Source: Pempheris klunzingeri | Taxonomy: Eukaryota > Chordata > Actinopteri > Acropomatiformes > Pempheridae | DNA: 64,000 bases | Assembly (NCBI RefSeq): GCF_042242105.1 | Contig: NC_092018.1 | Coordinates: 29,233,167-29,297,166, forward strand | Reading direction: 5' to 3' | Shown here: one piece after another, positions 41,486 through 55,400 of the stretch | How positions within the stretch are numbered: position 1 is the first letter of the stretch | Layout of the letters: the number at the start of each line of letters is the position of its first letter | Notes under the pieces: model-generated | The model's database searches: none | Seen by the model: only the letters and a program-made list of their open reading frames with translations | What the model was told of the DNA's origin: nothing | Position numbers and translations under genes: made by a program

Positions 41486-41801
41486 AGAGACAGACAGACA
41501 CATAGAGAGAGACAGGTACCCTCTGTGGGACAGGGTGTGTTTGTTTTCCTCATCATCACATTCTCCTGATCACATATTGACGCAGGGACAAGTTCTTGTT
41601 TCTGGGTTGCCTTAAAAATCTGACCAAGTCCGAGTGGATTTATAAGAAGCACTTGAACACACCATCACGTGTGTCTCTGTGAGGTCATATTGGAGGAGGA
41701 GCTTCAGTCATCGGACCGCAGACTGCAGTGTCCCTGAACCAGAATCCACACTGACTCTTAGCTGGATTAGTCTGTGTAGTGTTCACACTGGAAAGTAACT
41801 A

Positions 41802-41807
41802 AATAAA
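41802..41807 (+). terminator. pomt1: Poly(A) signal AATAAA, pomt1
   Basis: AATAAA about 320 bases after the pomt1 stop. Confidence 0.6.
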
Positions 41808-42185
41808 GTTTAGTCAAAACAGTCGATATTCAGACTAAGAGACATAAAGAATATAGAGGAAGGTGGAGATGAAACAGCTCCAGGATCAGCTCAGAAAACA
41901 AAAAAAAAATCCTGTTAGTGTAAAAACTACTATGCTTTCAAACAGGGTACATTGAAGACTTGTATACAGTGTTTATAATTAGATTTTAATCTGTGAAGTT
42001 TAGGCTGAGTCAAATAATGTGTCACAGAAACATTCTTCAGACTGAAAATAAAATACAAACTGCTGCGACAGATTTAATGTGAACTTTGAGCTTTTAAAAA
42101 TAAAAAACAAAATTAAAATATTGTGCTTTTATTTGACACGTCATAAACGGTTGGAGTGGTTTTCATTAAAGCTGAGTTGTAATAT

Positions 42186-42516
42186 CCATCCATCCATTAT
42201 CTATACCGCTTATCCGTCAGGGTTGCGGGGGGGGGGGCAATCCCAGCTGACTTTGGGCGAGAGGCAGGGTGCACCCTGAAGTGGTCACCAGCCAATCACA
42301 GGGCCACATACAGAGACAGACAACCACTCACACCTACGGGCAATTTAGAGTTACCAATTAACCTAGCTTGCATGTCTTTTGGATTGCGGGAGGAAGCCGG
42401 AGTACTCGGAGAGAACATGCAAACTCCACACAGAAAGATTCCAGGTTCAAACCGGGATTCGAACCTGGAACCTTCTTGCTGTGAGGCAACAGTGCTGACC
42501 ACCGCACCACCATGCT
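42186..42516 (-). mobile_element. tRNA-derived SINE with perfect 15-bp target-site duplication
   Basis: On the minus strand the element begins with a tRNA-like head (tggtgcggtggtcagcact, then the B-box-like ggttcgaatcc), runs through a body with caatttagagttaccaatta on the + strand, and ends in a (ATCC)n-type tail at 42186. It is flanked by GCTGAGTTGTAATAT at 42171-42185 and 42517-42531, identical over 15 bases. Related sequence is common in teleost genomes. No coding capacity. Confidence 0.85.
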
Positions 42517-42531
42517 GCTGAGTTGTAATAT

Positions 42532-43800
42532 GAGTGGTAATAAAAAAAAACAAACCTGCAGACCCGACCCATTTTTTTTATAAAAAAAACCCCAAAAAAC
42601 TGCAGACCCGATCCAGAAACACCACACCCTAGGATTGAGAAACCAGAAAATGAACATGTTGAACAGATCTTCAATCCTGAATATTTAATCTGATTTTACA
42701 CTATGATCAGAAATCAGACCTAATTTATTTAGTAAGATATTGTTCTCTGTTCTTGAACTGTTCATTAATTGCTAATTGGTTATGGACAAAGATATTATTT
42801 TGACTTTGGGTTAATGTTTTATTTGTTTATAATAAAAATAATTTAAAGGGAGATTTCTTAAATCTCAGGTCCAAGGAAGTTAAAGTTAATTAGACCACAA
42901 GTTGATTCTCTGTTTAGCCTGGTTTATTCACACCATGGTGAGGTCAGACTCAGAGTGAATGAGGTGCAACCCTGAATCCACACATAGGATCCCATTTCAT
43001 TTATAGCGGAGATATGTGTGTCTGGAGATGCGTGGATGTCGATGTCAGTGTGTGTGTGTGTCATTAAGTGTCTACATGAGCTAAGATGAGTGTAGATGTG
43101 CAGGTCCAGGTGAGCCTAAATCGTGGCGGTCTGTACCTTTGTCACCGTATGAGGCTCTGTGCTACAAACGCTGGATGCAGACTTGGGTACACAAACTTTT
43201 AAATAGTAGGCCTATACACAAGACATAAATGTAGATATGAATGGTTGTGAGAATACACATATAAAAGTAGGCTAATTACGATTAGATCAGCATATAGAAA
43301 GCGCATATTGAAGATGTTTTTACAGAATAATATTGAATTATTTAGCCAGTAGCAGGATATGAGTTAAATCCACAGAAGATAATTTAACTCCAACAATTTT
43401 TGTTGTTATCTCAAAGTTTTCACATTAATTCTGCTAATAAAAAATGATCCTGCGGAACCAAATATCGTGTCGACCGGAAGTGAAAGCGGGGGAAAAAAAT
43501 AAAGAACGGACAGGTTGAGCAGCGGTTTGTTTTGCGTGCTTGTCTGTCTGTTCGTTTAAGCACACCTTTAAAAAGACTGTTGGCTTCACCGAGAGACAGA
43601 AAATGGTTCGAATTTTATGTGTAGTTGTAAATTTCAAAAGCGGAACTCGGTGAATGATGAAACATCGCGGGAGAAGTTGTCCCGCCGCACAGCCTGCTGG
43701 GTAATATGTTAACGACAGAGCTGCGTTGATTGGAGCTCCCTGGCGCGTAGAGCCAAAAAGTAAAATCACGATAACGACGAAATAGAGACAAACATTGGAT
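42532..43800. promoter_or_regulatory. snapc4: Intergenic pomt1-snapc4 with probable snapc4 promoter at 43450-43850
   Basis: The left part is AT-rich and featureless. From about 43440 CpG content rises; CCGGAAGTGA, an ETS/GABP-type site, is at 43474-43483, ATTGG (inverted CCAAT) near 43728, and gcgggagaagttgtcccgc near 43666. A 5' non-coding exon probably ends before the acceptor at 44514. The transcription start is not determined. Confidence 0.5.
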
Positions 43801-44516
43801 TCACAGAAGACACAGAGATAAAGGAGAGTCGACGGAAGCTACCGAAGGTCAGAAAGATTGAAAGTATCAATAAATGTTTAAGTTAGCGGCTAATGTTAGC
43901 ATCTGAGTCAATGTGACTGAGTACCACTGAGTTTCTAACCACCACTATTAGTTACTAGTAGTGTGCTGACAGTATCACTGATGTGTTTAAATAAAGGAAC
44001 ATGTTTTTAAACCAAGTTGTGTCTCTACTATAGTCAACTGTACTGATTGTTAAAGGGTCAGTTCACTAAATTCACAGTCAACATCCAGGCATCCTCTCTG
44101 TCTTTCTGTGCAGTCAGGTAGTTTTGGTTGGTTCGGTTTCTGGATTTCTGTCTCCACCTGTCTGGAGTTGAGTTTGTGCTGCTCACAATGTTGACACACA
44201 ACATTTATGGGATCAGTCTCAGATTTTCAATATTTTACTTATCATTATTGATTCTCATTTATAGATCGTAGATGTATGGGTGTAGATACCAAACCATTAA
44301 TGTGTTTGTCCTTCTATCATTCTTGTCTCACCCATTGGTTCCTATTGAAGACTTAAATCTTTGAAAACACCAAACAGATGTAAAGCTTAATAATGATGAT
44401 AATAAAAAGGCTTACTGTAGTTTTGGACTATTTTCTGTGGTGGATTAATCCACATGTGGTCTTCCACAGGGTGTGAATGTACAAACCTGCTTACCTGTGT
44501 GTGTGTGGTTGCAGAC

Positions 44517-47032
44517 ATGTCTGCCTCCCTGTCAGCAGAGAGAGACAGGATCCAGCGACAGGTGGAGGAGCTGGAACAGAGTCTGTCTGTAACGCACACC
44601 GAACTGGAGCTGCTGAGCAGTGGGACAGGTACCCGTCTGTTTCTCTGTTGTGTGCTTCTGTGTTTGTCTGTCTCTCTGCTCGTCTCTCTCTCTCTCTCTA
44701 ACAGCGATCTTGTGTCTCTTTGATCAGACGATGAATCAGATGAAGATGACACAGAGGAAGAGGCAGGACAGGTGACACACAGACACTCACATAAACTTGC
44801 ATCAGTTACCACGGCAACATGTCCGAATAAACTCCAGTTTTACATCAAAATTTTTACATCAGTGTGTCGATCTGAAATGTTTTTGTAACATGACCACTAC
44901 AGTAATACTGAAAAAATGAAGATAAACTGAATCATTTTTAAACAATAAAAACTAAACCGAAACAAGTAAAACTCAGTCTGAAAGCTAACTGAAAACTAAA
45001 CTGAGCTAAAAAATAAAAACTAATACAAAACTATAATAACAGTGCTGTCTGTGTGTGTTCAGTCTGCAGCAGGTCTGTTATCCCAGAGAGAGAAGATCCA
45101 GAAGGAGATCCAGAACCTGGAGAACGTCCTGGGACCACACAGTCCCATCTGTGTGTCAGGTACCTGTCTGTCTGTCTGTCTGTCTGTCTGTTTAAAGATG
45201 ATTCTCATCGTTAGCAGATTGTGTTTATGTCTAATCTTGTCTGTCGTTTCTTTTCAGATGATGACAGCAACAGCAGCAGCAGCAGCAGTGAGGAGGTCAG
45301 TATCAACATCAGCTCTCAAACATCGTTAAGTCAGTCACAGACAGGTCAGTTATACTAACTGTCTCTGTCTGTTTGTCTGTTTTCAGAGTGAGCTGGGTCT
45401 GTCTCTGTCAGTGGACTCCTGTCTTCAGATGAACCTCGTCTACCAGCAGGTGGTTCAAGAGACCCTGGACCAGCTGGAGACACTTCTGATGAACAACCAC
45501 AGAGAGCAGGTCAGTACAGACATACAACCACAGACACTAATCACAGACAGCAGGCCATTGCTGTAGCATCTACAGCTAGAGCAACGGCCAACTGTCAGAC
45601 TGATGGTTCATGAAGATTTTCTTGTCTTCTAAAAAACCATAAGAGCTGAGTAGAACAACAAAGAAAAAGCTCATACCAAAGGTACATTTTGACTGATACA
45701 AAATTTCACAATAAGTCAAAAAATATGTATCAATCAAAAGGTTTCCATATATTAATATCATGGCCTGTGTTTCCATAATATATTAAATGTGTCCTCCACC
45801 GATTACATGATGGCACCAGTCAGGTTCTTATCCATTAAACCAAGTCAGAATGTACACACCAAGAAGGATACCGATATATTCTTAGTTGATGAATACATAC
45901 AAGCAGTACACACACATACAAAGACAATACAACACAATAACAGACACCAGCCCATTCTTATTCACTAGCTATCAGCACTCCAAGCTTCACAGACAAAGAG
46001 CAAAGCTTAGCTAGTAGCAGAAATGTTGTCAGCGCTAGCACAGGTATCACAGGCCTCAGAACAAGAGGACTAGGCTAAAATACCGCAAGACATCTAATCA
46101 GCAACAGCATGATGTCCTCATTACACACACAGGGGAAGGTACACAAGACAGTTTTGACATGTACAACCCTGCATTTCTGCACCTTGCAGCTATGTACTAG
46201 AGTTTGCATTAGGTGAAGAGCATTGTCATGATCTTGCTCTTAAAAAACGAATAAGGGGAAACCTGTCCTTCAAGATAAGAGCCCCATATTAAAAATATAG
46301 AAAAATGCAAAGTATACACAAATTATTAAATCAAAGACAAACATTGCGATATGACAGTCATTTTAAAAGGTAATTTACAAGTACAGACAACCACAGACAG
46401 CAGGTCAGTACAGATAATAAATAATTTTTTTCTTTTCTGTAGAAGGAGGTGGTGTCTCAGCTGTCTGGACCAATCAAAGAGGCTCCCAAGGAACCGCGTG
46501 CCCCTTCCTCCTGCGAGCAGCCAACCAACATGTTCCTGGGCCGCTTCCTCAAGCCGTACTTCAAGGACAAACTGACAGGACTGGTGAGACACACAGACGG
46601 ACGCACAGAGAGACTGACAGACAGCAAACACAGTCCTACTGCCAACAGCTGACCAATGAGGTGCTGTGTTTGTGTGTCTCCAGGGTCCTCCAGCCAATCA
46701 GGAGACAAAGGATAAGACCAGCAGGATGACGGGTTGTCTGGACAGCAAGAAACTGAAATTGAAACGATGTAAGAATGAAAAATCAAAACACTAATAGTGA
46801 CTAATAGTAACACTTTAGTGATCGAGGATGAATCTGCAGTCAACATACACAATGCAGACATTAAACTCTCGTGTCATACCTACTTATGTACACAGAACTA
46901 AGCACTAATTCATTATCAATAATAACACAAATGAATATCTGTGTCTTCAGGGGAGAGCTGGCAGAAGACTCTGTTGATCCACTCAGTGGCCAGAGACACT
47001 CTGAGGAGACTCATCCAGCCCAAACTGTCCAA
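44517..47032 (+). CDS. snapc4: snapc4 exons 1-8: N-terminal region
   Basis: Exons: 44517-44628, 44728-44771, 45063-45159, 45258-45295, 45387-45509, 46443-46583, 46684-46768, 46951-47032. Exon 45258-45295 is mostly (AGC)n and encodes DDSNSSSSSSEE. This part carries the SNAPC5-interacting coiled-coil and the conserved NMFLGRFLKPYFKDKLTG. Intron 45510-46442 is plain AT-rich sequence. Confidence 0.9.
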
Positions 47033-50011
47033 GTAACATCTGTTTATTATAATTGCTATTGTTAGCAGTTGTAGTAGTAGCATTAATAGTAATAGTAGAA
47101 GCAGCAGCTGCAGTAGTAGTAGTAACTGTGGCAGTAGTAGCAGTAGCAGCAGTAATAGTGTAGTAGTAGTAGTGGCAGTAGCAGTACCAATAAGAGTAGT
47201 AGTAATAGCAGTAGTAATAGTAGTATTAGTCGTAGTAATTATGTAATAATATCAATTAGTTTCTGACTAATCAGCTAGAAAATGTTGAAGTTGATCAGTT
47301 ACATAAGTAGAGCAGTGCTTGTTCAAAATGTACCTGTTTATAATGGTGGCTGATTATTTGGCTTCCATTATTAAAGCTTTTTTAACAACCGCTCATCCTA
47401 ATAAATACTTAGTCCTTGCTAACAGCTAGTTCTTTGGGACAGGGCTATTTACAGAAACAAAAGTGTTTGTTTCAAAAGTTACCCGGCCGATGCGTGAACT
47501 GTTTCAGTTTGCTATAGTGAAACATCTCCGGTCTCTCTTTCTTCATCTGTTCCTGAACGTACTGTAGCGACTGACAGAGAGTTGGGCGGTTCCCTGCGCA
47601 AATTATTTTTCCTAGGGAGGTGAAGGACGGTCCTGCCCATGAAACCATTGATTGGTTAGGTTTAGGCATAAGGAGTCACATGGTTAAGGTTAAGGTAGGA
47701 ATATCAGGGTCAGGCTAATCAGAGGCAGACAAGGAGTGAACTTTTCTTCACCATTCTAGGGAAAAAACTTGGGTATCCAGCATGGCGTTCAACGGTGTAA
47801 CATTTTATAGTGTCCTCCTCACTATGCACTGAGAGGGGTAGGCACAACACTTTGTTGTGTCCTGTTGTTCTTTATTTGTACTGCAATTGTTTAACATCTT
47901 ATCTGTGTACCTGTTTATTTTTCTCTATCTATCTGTCTGCCTCTATCTGTCTCTCTCTTTCTGTCTTTCTCTCTTTTCCAGGGTGGACTACCTGAGTCAG
48001 AAGCTGGCGTCAGCACAGGAGACAGACAGGCAGCAGCTCAGACAGCAGATAGACAGTTTGGAGAAAGAAATCGACCTGCTTAAGTACATCTGAGTGTGTG
48101 TGATGTTGTATGTCTATCTTTGTGAGGACCAGTGTCAGTTTTAAACCTTATGAGGACATTTTGGCCGGTCTCCACTTCTTGAAAGAAATGTTTGACAGTT
48201 TAGACCAGAATCAGGTTTAGGATCAGTTTGGATTTTCAGACTGTGAGGCCTCCTCGGGGGGGGAGCAGGAGGGGTGTGGAGGGGAGAGGTGAGGAAAATA
48301 CTGTGTGAGGTGAAAGTGACAGGTGGTTTAGCTGGTTTTGTCTGAGGGGGGCCCACAGTTGAAAACACAGACTGTATAAAAGATGTGGACGTGGCCTCGG
48401 GGTCTGAAAAGTGAAGCCAATGCTGAAGAGCCATAAACCTGCACACCTTTCTGATGGCCAGCAGGGGGCGACTCTGCTGTTTGCAAAAAGAAGTCTAACT
48501 GAACGGAAGTCTTTGACAAAATTAGCCAAGTCCTTACTGGATATATCACTCCAGTAAATTTTCGTAATGTGTTAATGGTCTCAGTCGTTAGTTTACAGTC
48601 TTTTTCAATACAGCAGGATGTTCATTTAGTAAATGATGGTCCCATTTAGAGGAATATAGACATTAAAGCAGGTTATGCTTTAGGACAGGACTATGTTGAG
48701 ACTAATCAATCAGAGGCATCTTCAGGGAACGAACATTACTTCTGGCTTCAAAAAACCAAGATGGTGATGGCCATGAATCCAAGAAAGATGGTGACATCTG
48801 TTAAGCCAAACTCGAGGCTTCAGAATGGTGTCCCCAAACTAACGGGTAACGTCACTGTGGCTACGTCCACTTCTTATATAGAGTCTATGATTAAAACCCC
48901 CTGATTTAGTGTGATCAGTGGATGAGGTGACATGACGGTGCTTGGGAATGTTTTACGTCAGCGAGGGTCCTCCTAAATATGAAAATATGGTGTTAAATGT
49001 GAGTCTGTGACAGTGTATGTGTATCTGTCTCTGATTGGTCAGAGAGAAGAAGGAAGAGGAGCTGACTGGTAATCGATATGATGAACACGATTGGCAGAAA
49101 ATCTCTAATATTGATGTACGTAAAAAAAAAATCAATAAGACGTTGTTGACTGAAGAAACATCAGACTGTCAATGATCATCTACTCTTCCTCCTCCTCTTC
49201 TTCTCCTCCTCAGTTTGAAGGAACGAGGGATGCAGAGGACATCCGTTGTTTCTGGCAGAACTTCCTCCACCCGTTCGTCAATAAGACTAAGTGGAGTCAG
49301 GAGGAGGTGCAGCAGCTGAAGGAGATCAGCAAGAGACACGGGGAGAGAAACTGGGAGGCCATCGCCACAGAGCTGGGGGTGAGGAGGAGGAGGAGTCTCC
49401 TCCTGTCTGTCTCTCATGTCCGTCTGTGCTTCCACTCGTCTATCTCTCTTACTGCCTGTTTCACCTGTCTGTCTGTGTCCTATCTGCCTCTCTCTCCAGC
49501 TGTCTGTCTCTCAGTGAAGTCAACCCTCTTGTGTCTTCAGACGCTCCAGTGTTTCGTCTCTTACTTGTGTGTCTCTCTGATTAGCTTGTCTCTCTATCCA
49601 CCTGCATGTCTCTCTCCACCCATCTGTCTCTCAGACTGGGGCACAACCTTCCTTTATCCTCAGATGTTCCAGTGTTTTGTCTATGACCTGTTTCTCTTTC
49701 TCTGTCTCTCTGACTTGTCACTGTCTGTGATTTCCCTGTCTCATTATCCACCTGTATGTCTCTCTCTCCACCTGTCTGTCTCTCAGACGGGGAGGACAGC
49801 CTTCCTGTGTCTTCAGACGTTCCAGCGTTTCGTTTCTGGCTCATTGAAACACGGCAGCTGGACTCCGGCTGAAGACAGTCTGCTCAGAGAGCTCGTGGAC
49901 AAGATGAGGATCGGAAACTTCATCCCCTACACGCAGAGTAATCACATAGCACTCTGACATCACACTTCGATGTTATTCAGCTCCTACACAACAATAACGT
50001 CTGTCCTTCCC

Positions 50012-50064
<53 letters not shown>

Positions 50065-52399
50065 ACCTGTCTGTCTCTCAGTGAGCTACTTCATCGAGGG
50101 TCGTGACCCCGCCCAGCTGATCTACAGGTGGAACCAGGTTTTGGACCCGAGCCTGAAGAAAGGACTGTGGACCAGAGACGAGGATGAGGTATGCAGGGGG
50201 GGGGGCTTAGACAGGCCACACCCACCACCTTCAGAATAAATTACCTCATGCTCTGACAGTACCACTGATACTACTACTACTAGTACTACTACTACTGTCA
50301 GCTAGTAACCAGAGCACTGGTAAGTAGCCATAATCAGCTGTTTTGCAAACACTTTAGAGCAGAATGATACAGACAATTATATCAGAGCACAGGTAACATA
50401 GAGGGCATCCCACTTTTCTTAAAGGTGTATCACTCCCTAGCTGTAAACTAACTCTCAGTGCAGCTGGTGATTATCAGACTAACTTCAGTCTGTGATTGAC
50501 AGCAACATCAGACTCTCGTAAAAAAACTGAAATGTTTTCGACCAAGTCATGATCGAACGATGTAACGATCGATCAGTTGTCACCTGAGTTGAATCAGGTC
50601 ATGACTACGGTGCAATCACTACATGATTGAGTATGTCGTGGAACTCCTCTGCTCTTTTTCTCTGAAAGATTATAAATGTTGTCAAGACTCTTCCACACAG
50701 CAGAGCCGCAGACATGTCACATTCACTTTCAGCCAGTTAGCTAGTTGTCACGACAATGCCGTGAACATCCTGTCATAATTATTTTATACTGAAGCATGTG
50801 ATATGACACCACGAGCAAGAACCAGAGTTACTACTATGATTAGCTTGTATCCTGTCGTTATGTTCTTGTCTGAACTGACTCAAAGAAAACCAGATTTAAT
50901 TATAAAGAATTAGATGTTAGCAAGTGTGATGTCTGTATGTCTCTCTTTCTGCCTGTCTGTCTCCCTGTCTGACTGTTTGTCTGTCTCTCTGCCTGCTTGT
51001 CCATCTGTCCGTCTGTCGGTTTCTCCATGTCTCTCTCTCTGCCTGTCTTTCTCTCAGCTGCTGCTCCAAGCTGTGTCTTTGTACGGAGAGAAGAACTGGT
51101 CGAGGATCAGGCTGGAGGTTCCCGGACGCACTGACGGTGCTTGCAGAGACAGGTGAGAGCTGATTGGGCAATAGAAGGTGTCTGCGTGTCTTCCGCTGTG
51201 TTCAGGCAGGAAGTGAAGCGAACGAGTGTATTTTGCTACACTGTATATTGGTATACTTGCGCATTGGAAGTATTTGGTTATCTCTTGTTTCACCATTTTA
51301 ATTCTACTGTATTCTCCACCTTATTTTAGTGTTACAGCAAACTGCTCACCTTGCTTTTTCCATCAGTTCTCTTTTCCACACGAGCTTGTCCCACCCCATC
51401 TTTTTCTGTCTCTCTCTCCTGGTATGTGACTGCTCTTTTGACTTTCTTAGGCAGTAATATGATTTATAAAGTCACAGAATAAGCACAACTTGTTGTCACT
51501 TGCAATGGCATTGTTGTTAGCCTTATCAGAGTTTAAGAACAGGGTTACTTTAACTGTGTGTGTGTGTGCGTGTGTGTGCGTGTGTGTGCGTGTGTGTGCG
51601 TGTGTGTGCGCGTGTGTGTGCGCGCGCGTGTGTGTGTTCAGGTATCATGACTGTCTCAGGGCGGACATAAAGAGAGGCCCATTTGATAAACAGGAGCAAG
51701 AGCTGCTGCAGAAGCTGGTGGAGAAACATGGAGTTGGTGGGTCACACACACACTCTCGCTCTCTCTCAGGTAGCAGTTTATCATGTATTTCTGGTGGTGA
51801 CTCACTTTCACAGGTGAAAATGACAAAAGTCTGCAGTGGTAGACATATCAGCTGTCCAGCTGTCACTAATTTATGTTAATTCAGTGAGAAACTGTCAGTT
51901 TTGTGTGTCTGAACTTGACCAAAGATCATCTTTGACCTATAACACTACAGTACATTGTACACCACTCAGTCTCAGGAGATAAATTCTTTCCATTAATCTT
52001 TCATTCGTATCTCATCAATAATCTGAGATGATCAGCTTTATAGTTTTGAACTTGGACCTTCAGTATTTGAATCACGTAGTTTATGAGAAAAAAGGTGTGT
52101 CAGATGTGTCAGACACATATTTAATCAACATTTAGGTAAGCAGAAGTATTCATCAGCAGATTATCACTGTTAATGGATGCGGATCAGGGCCAAATAAACT
52201 TGATTGGGACATCACTAAACTGTATTTAGAGAGAAGTGCAATAGTCAAGATGTAAATGCATGGGCTATTGTCTCTAAATATTCTGATAACAGGAATAATG
52301 TATAATAGTAGTACTATAATTCATACAATGAATCTCCAGGAAATAAAGGTAAATCTATGTCATGTCCCCAAAAGTGAACTAAATAAACCTCTGTCTGTC

Positions 52400-52491
<92 letters not shown>

Positions 52492-55400
52492 TGCGTGTGT
52501 GTGTGTGCGCGTGCGTGCGTGCGTGTGTCAGGACGCTGGGCAAAGATTGCTGCTGAGATTCCTTCTCGTTCTGACGCTCAGTGTCTGAGAGAGTGGAGGA
52601 AACTGAGTAAGCCAGCTCCACCTCAGGTACACTCACCTGTTGGGGGCTGGGGCTGTCGGTGTTTGGGTGGAGGGCATTACACATCATTCACAGTCAGTAA
52701 TGCTGAATGATAACAATGTGCAATGTTACCACAGATTAGGCCTCCCACAAATGGAAATACCCAGAGCAAATTACGTTTCAACAAATATTATATATATTAT
52801 ATATTTGCTTCAACTTGCAAATTATAAAGCATGTTTTATTGTATCTCTGTATCTCTGCACCTAGTAGGTGAAGTCTGAAGGTGAAAACAGGTTCACTCTT
52901 GGAGAAACATATTTTCTACCCAGAAAATCTACAATATTCAGTAATTCACTTATAATTGTGTGGTTGCCTGCCAGGGGGAAGTTAAATAAATTAGGAAATC
53001 ATCAGCATAAAGTGAAATTTGACAATGAATGAATTGAAAATGTATGTTAAATATGGCTCACCGCTGTGGTTAATGATTCATTGGCTGATATAAATAATAA
53101 AAACCTTATTTGGCAACCCTGCCTGGTACCTCGTCCAGTACTTTCTACAGCCTGGAAGTCGGAAAACAAACTACTGAAATACGCAAGACTTGACAGTGCA
53201 ACTAACTCTAACCATTTTTCTGTCAATAGAGAGATAAAACAACTGTGAAACCAACAAGTCGCAGTCGAGGGAAGAAGAAGGCTGCCGTGTCCAAGGAGAG
53301 AATCAGGAGGCAACTGCTTAAACTAAAGGAGGAAGAGAAGCAGGAGGCCCTAGAGGAGGAGGAGATGCTGGTAGAGTACATGGACAGTGATGAAGAGGAG
53401 AAGAAGAAGAAAAAGCAGGAGATTGAGGAGGAGGAAGAAGAGGAGGAAGAAGAGGAGGAGCACATCTTACCCCCCATGCAGGAGTGGATTCCAGCAGAAA
53501 AAGCACAACGTTTCCCCTTCCTGAGCTTTCGACTGGTGGAGTTATCTTCATCTGAAGATGCCCACATTGGGCGACATGTCCGGTCAACCATCCTGGGCCA
53601 ATTTGGACGTTCTGTGATCGTTGGACCACAACCCAGAGAGCTGCAGTGGGAGAAACGCCATAGCAGCAGTGCCATGATGATGCTGTCTCGTGACCAGCTT
53701 AGAGCCCGGCTGACCCACCAGATGGTCAAGCTCAGAAAACTGAGCTCTGGCTCCAAAGGGACAGTCCAGACCGGCAAACAGAACCACCTGGGCCGAGTGA
53801 CAGACACAGAACTGGGCTACGAGCTGCAGGCTGCTGTGCTGCCATGGATCGGCAACCTGCTGATTCCAGCAAAAACCAGATGGACGGTAGCCGATGTCCT
53901 GAGGGAGCAAGGTGAGAAGACCCAGCTCTCCACTACTCCCATCTTCCTGCTATTTCTTCAGACAATGAGCGTGAACTTTGTGGGCTGTAAGGAGATGATA
54001 GAGCAGAGGCGTAAAAGAGTGTTCTTACCAACACCACCAGTGAACGCTTCCTCTCTCCAACCGAAGACTCAGAGGAACCAGAGGACCCCGAAGACCATTG
54101 CAAAACTCCTGCAGGAGAGGAACGTCAAAGAGGAGCTACAGCAATTAAAAACACAGGACGAATTGATCCTGAAGCAGCTTCAGGTGCTTCAGGCACAAGA
54201 GAAACAGAAATGGCAACTCATGCTGCTGCAGCAACCTCCCCCTCCACACCTCCCCTCAATGCCTTTTCAGAATCGCCCTGGCATTCGTTTTCAGATGCCT
54301 CCTAACATGCGGCCGCAGATGTCTCCTACATCGTTTCCTCAGGCTGTCTTCATTCCTCAACCTGGCGCTGCTTCCATCAAGTTCATGCCTCCCTCTTCCC
54401 TGACCAGACCTCCTTTTACAGGGGGCATCACCTCTCCATTACCTGCACCGCCTGCTCCTCAGACTCTGAATGTTCCTCCTTTCTCTGTGGTCCCAATGCC
54501 CTCGAATGCCACATCTACCTCTTTGCACCAACAAGCTGGACCTTTGATTCAAAACCTCATAGCTTCGATGCCCACAACCCCTAACCAGCATGTTCCTACT
54601 GGTTCAAAGCTGTCCAGTAGTGCCATCCTGAGTCCACCCAAAGCAAGGAAGCAAAGGCTGAAGGCTGCATGCAGTAGTCAGAAGGAAGCGGATGTGGGCA
54701 GGTCAGGTAATGATGTGAGTGGAGCATGTAGAGGTGTGGACGGGGCAGATGACAGCGTATTCAAGGAAGGACAGAGGACTCGGAAGCCAAGTACGAAGGC
54801 CAAAGCTCTGCAGGAAGCCTCTGAAGCCAAGGTAACTGCCTACCTAATTTTTAGATGATTTGTGTGAAAAATGATTGATAAAAATGTCAGTCAAGTGTAA
54901 TCAAAAGACTTGTAGTATGACACACAGTGACAGTGCTGCTGTCAGCCAGGCGTGATTAACCAGCTGGGGGGGTCCAAGTCCTTAACGTACATGTGGCAAC
55001 CATAGAAACCACAATGAGGAAAAACAGTACTGGAGCTAATTTTAGTGATATTTGTGTTGTCTGAATTAGCCAGAATGTCTTTTAGAGGTCTTCTGAAGGC
55101 CACCTTTGGCCCCTTAGAGTTTTGGCTTTTAGATGTGTTTTAGTCCTTCGCATTTGTAATAAAGATGAAGAAAATCTGTCATAAATTTGTAATAATTTTA
55201 AATAAATCAGATTACTACAGCTATAGTCAACCAAAATCTGTTCTAAACCAATTGGTTATTTTGCCACTGTGCTAATTCATACATTGAAGCATAAGAAATG
55301 CGAGCATAAAAGCACACTTTACAATTGCACTCTGATATGATGTAATCGGCCTGACTTATCATTTCTGCTCCTTTCAGGTTGAAGCCAAGAAGAAAGCTGC

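Noticed and set aside
43434..43769. 111-codon minus-strand frame between pomt1 and snapc4
   Set aside because: It overlaps a CpG-rich promoter-like region, has no recognisable domain and no splice context.
53223..53807. 194-codon minus-strand frame, Ser-rich
   Set aside because: It is the antisense shadow of the acidic Glu run and flanks of snapc4 exon 17; the + strand is conserved coding sequence.
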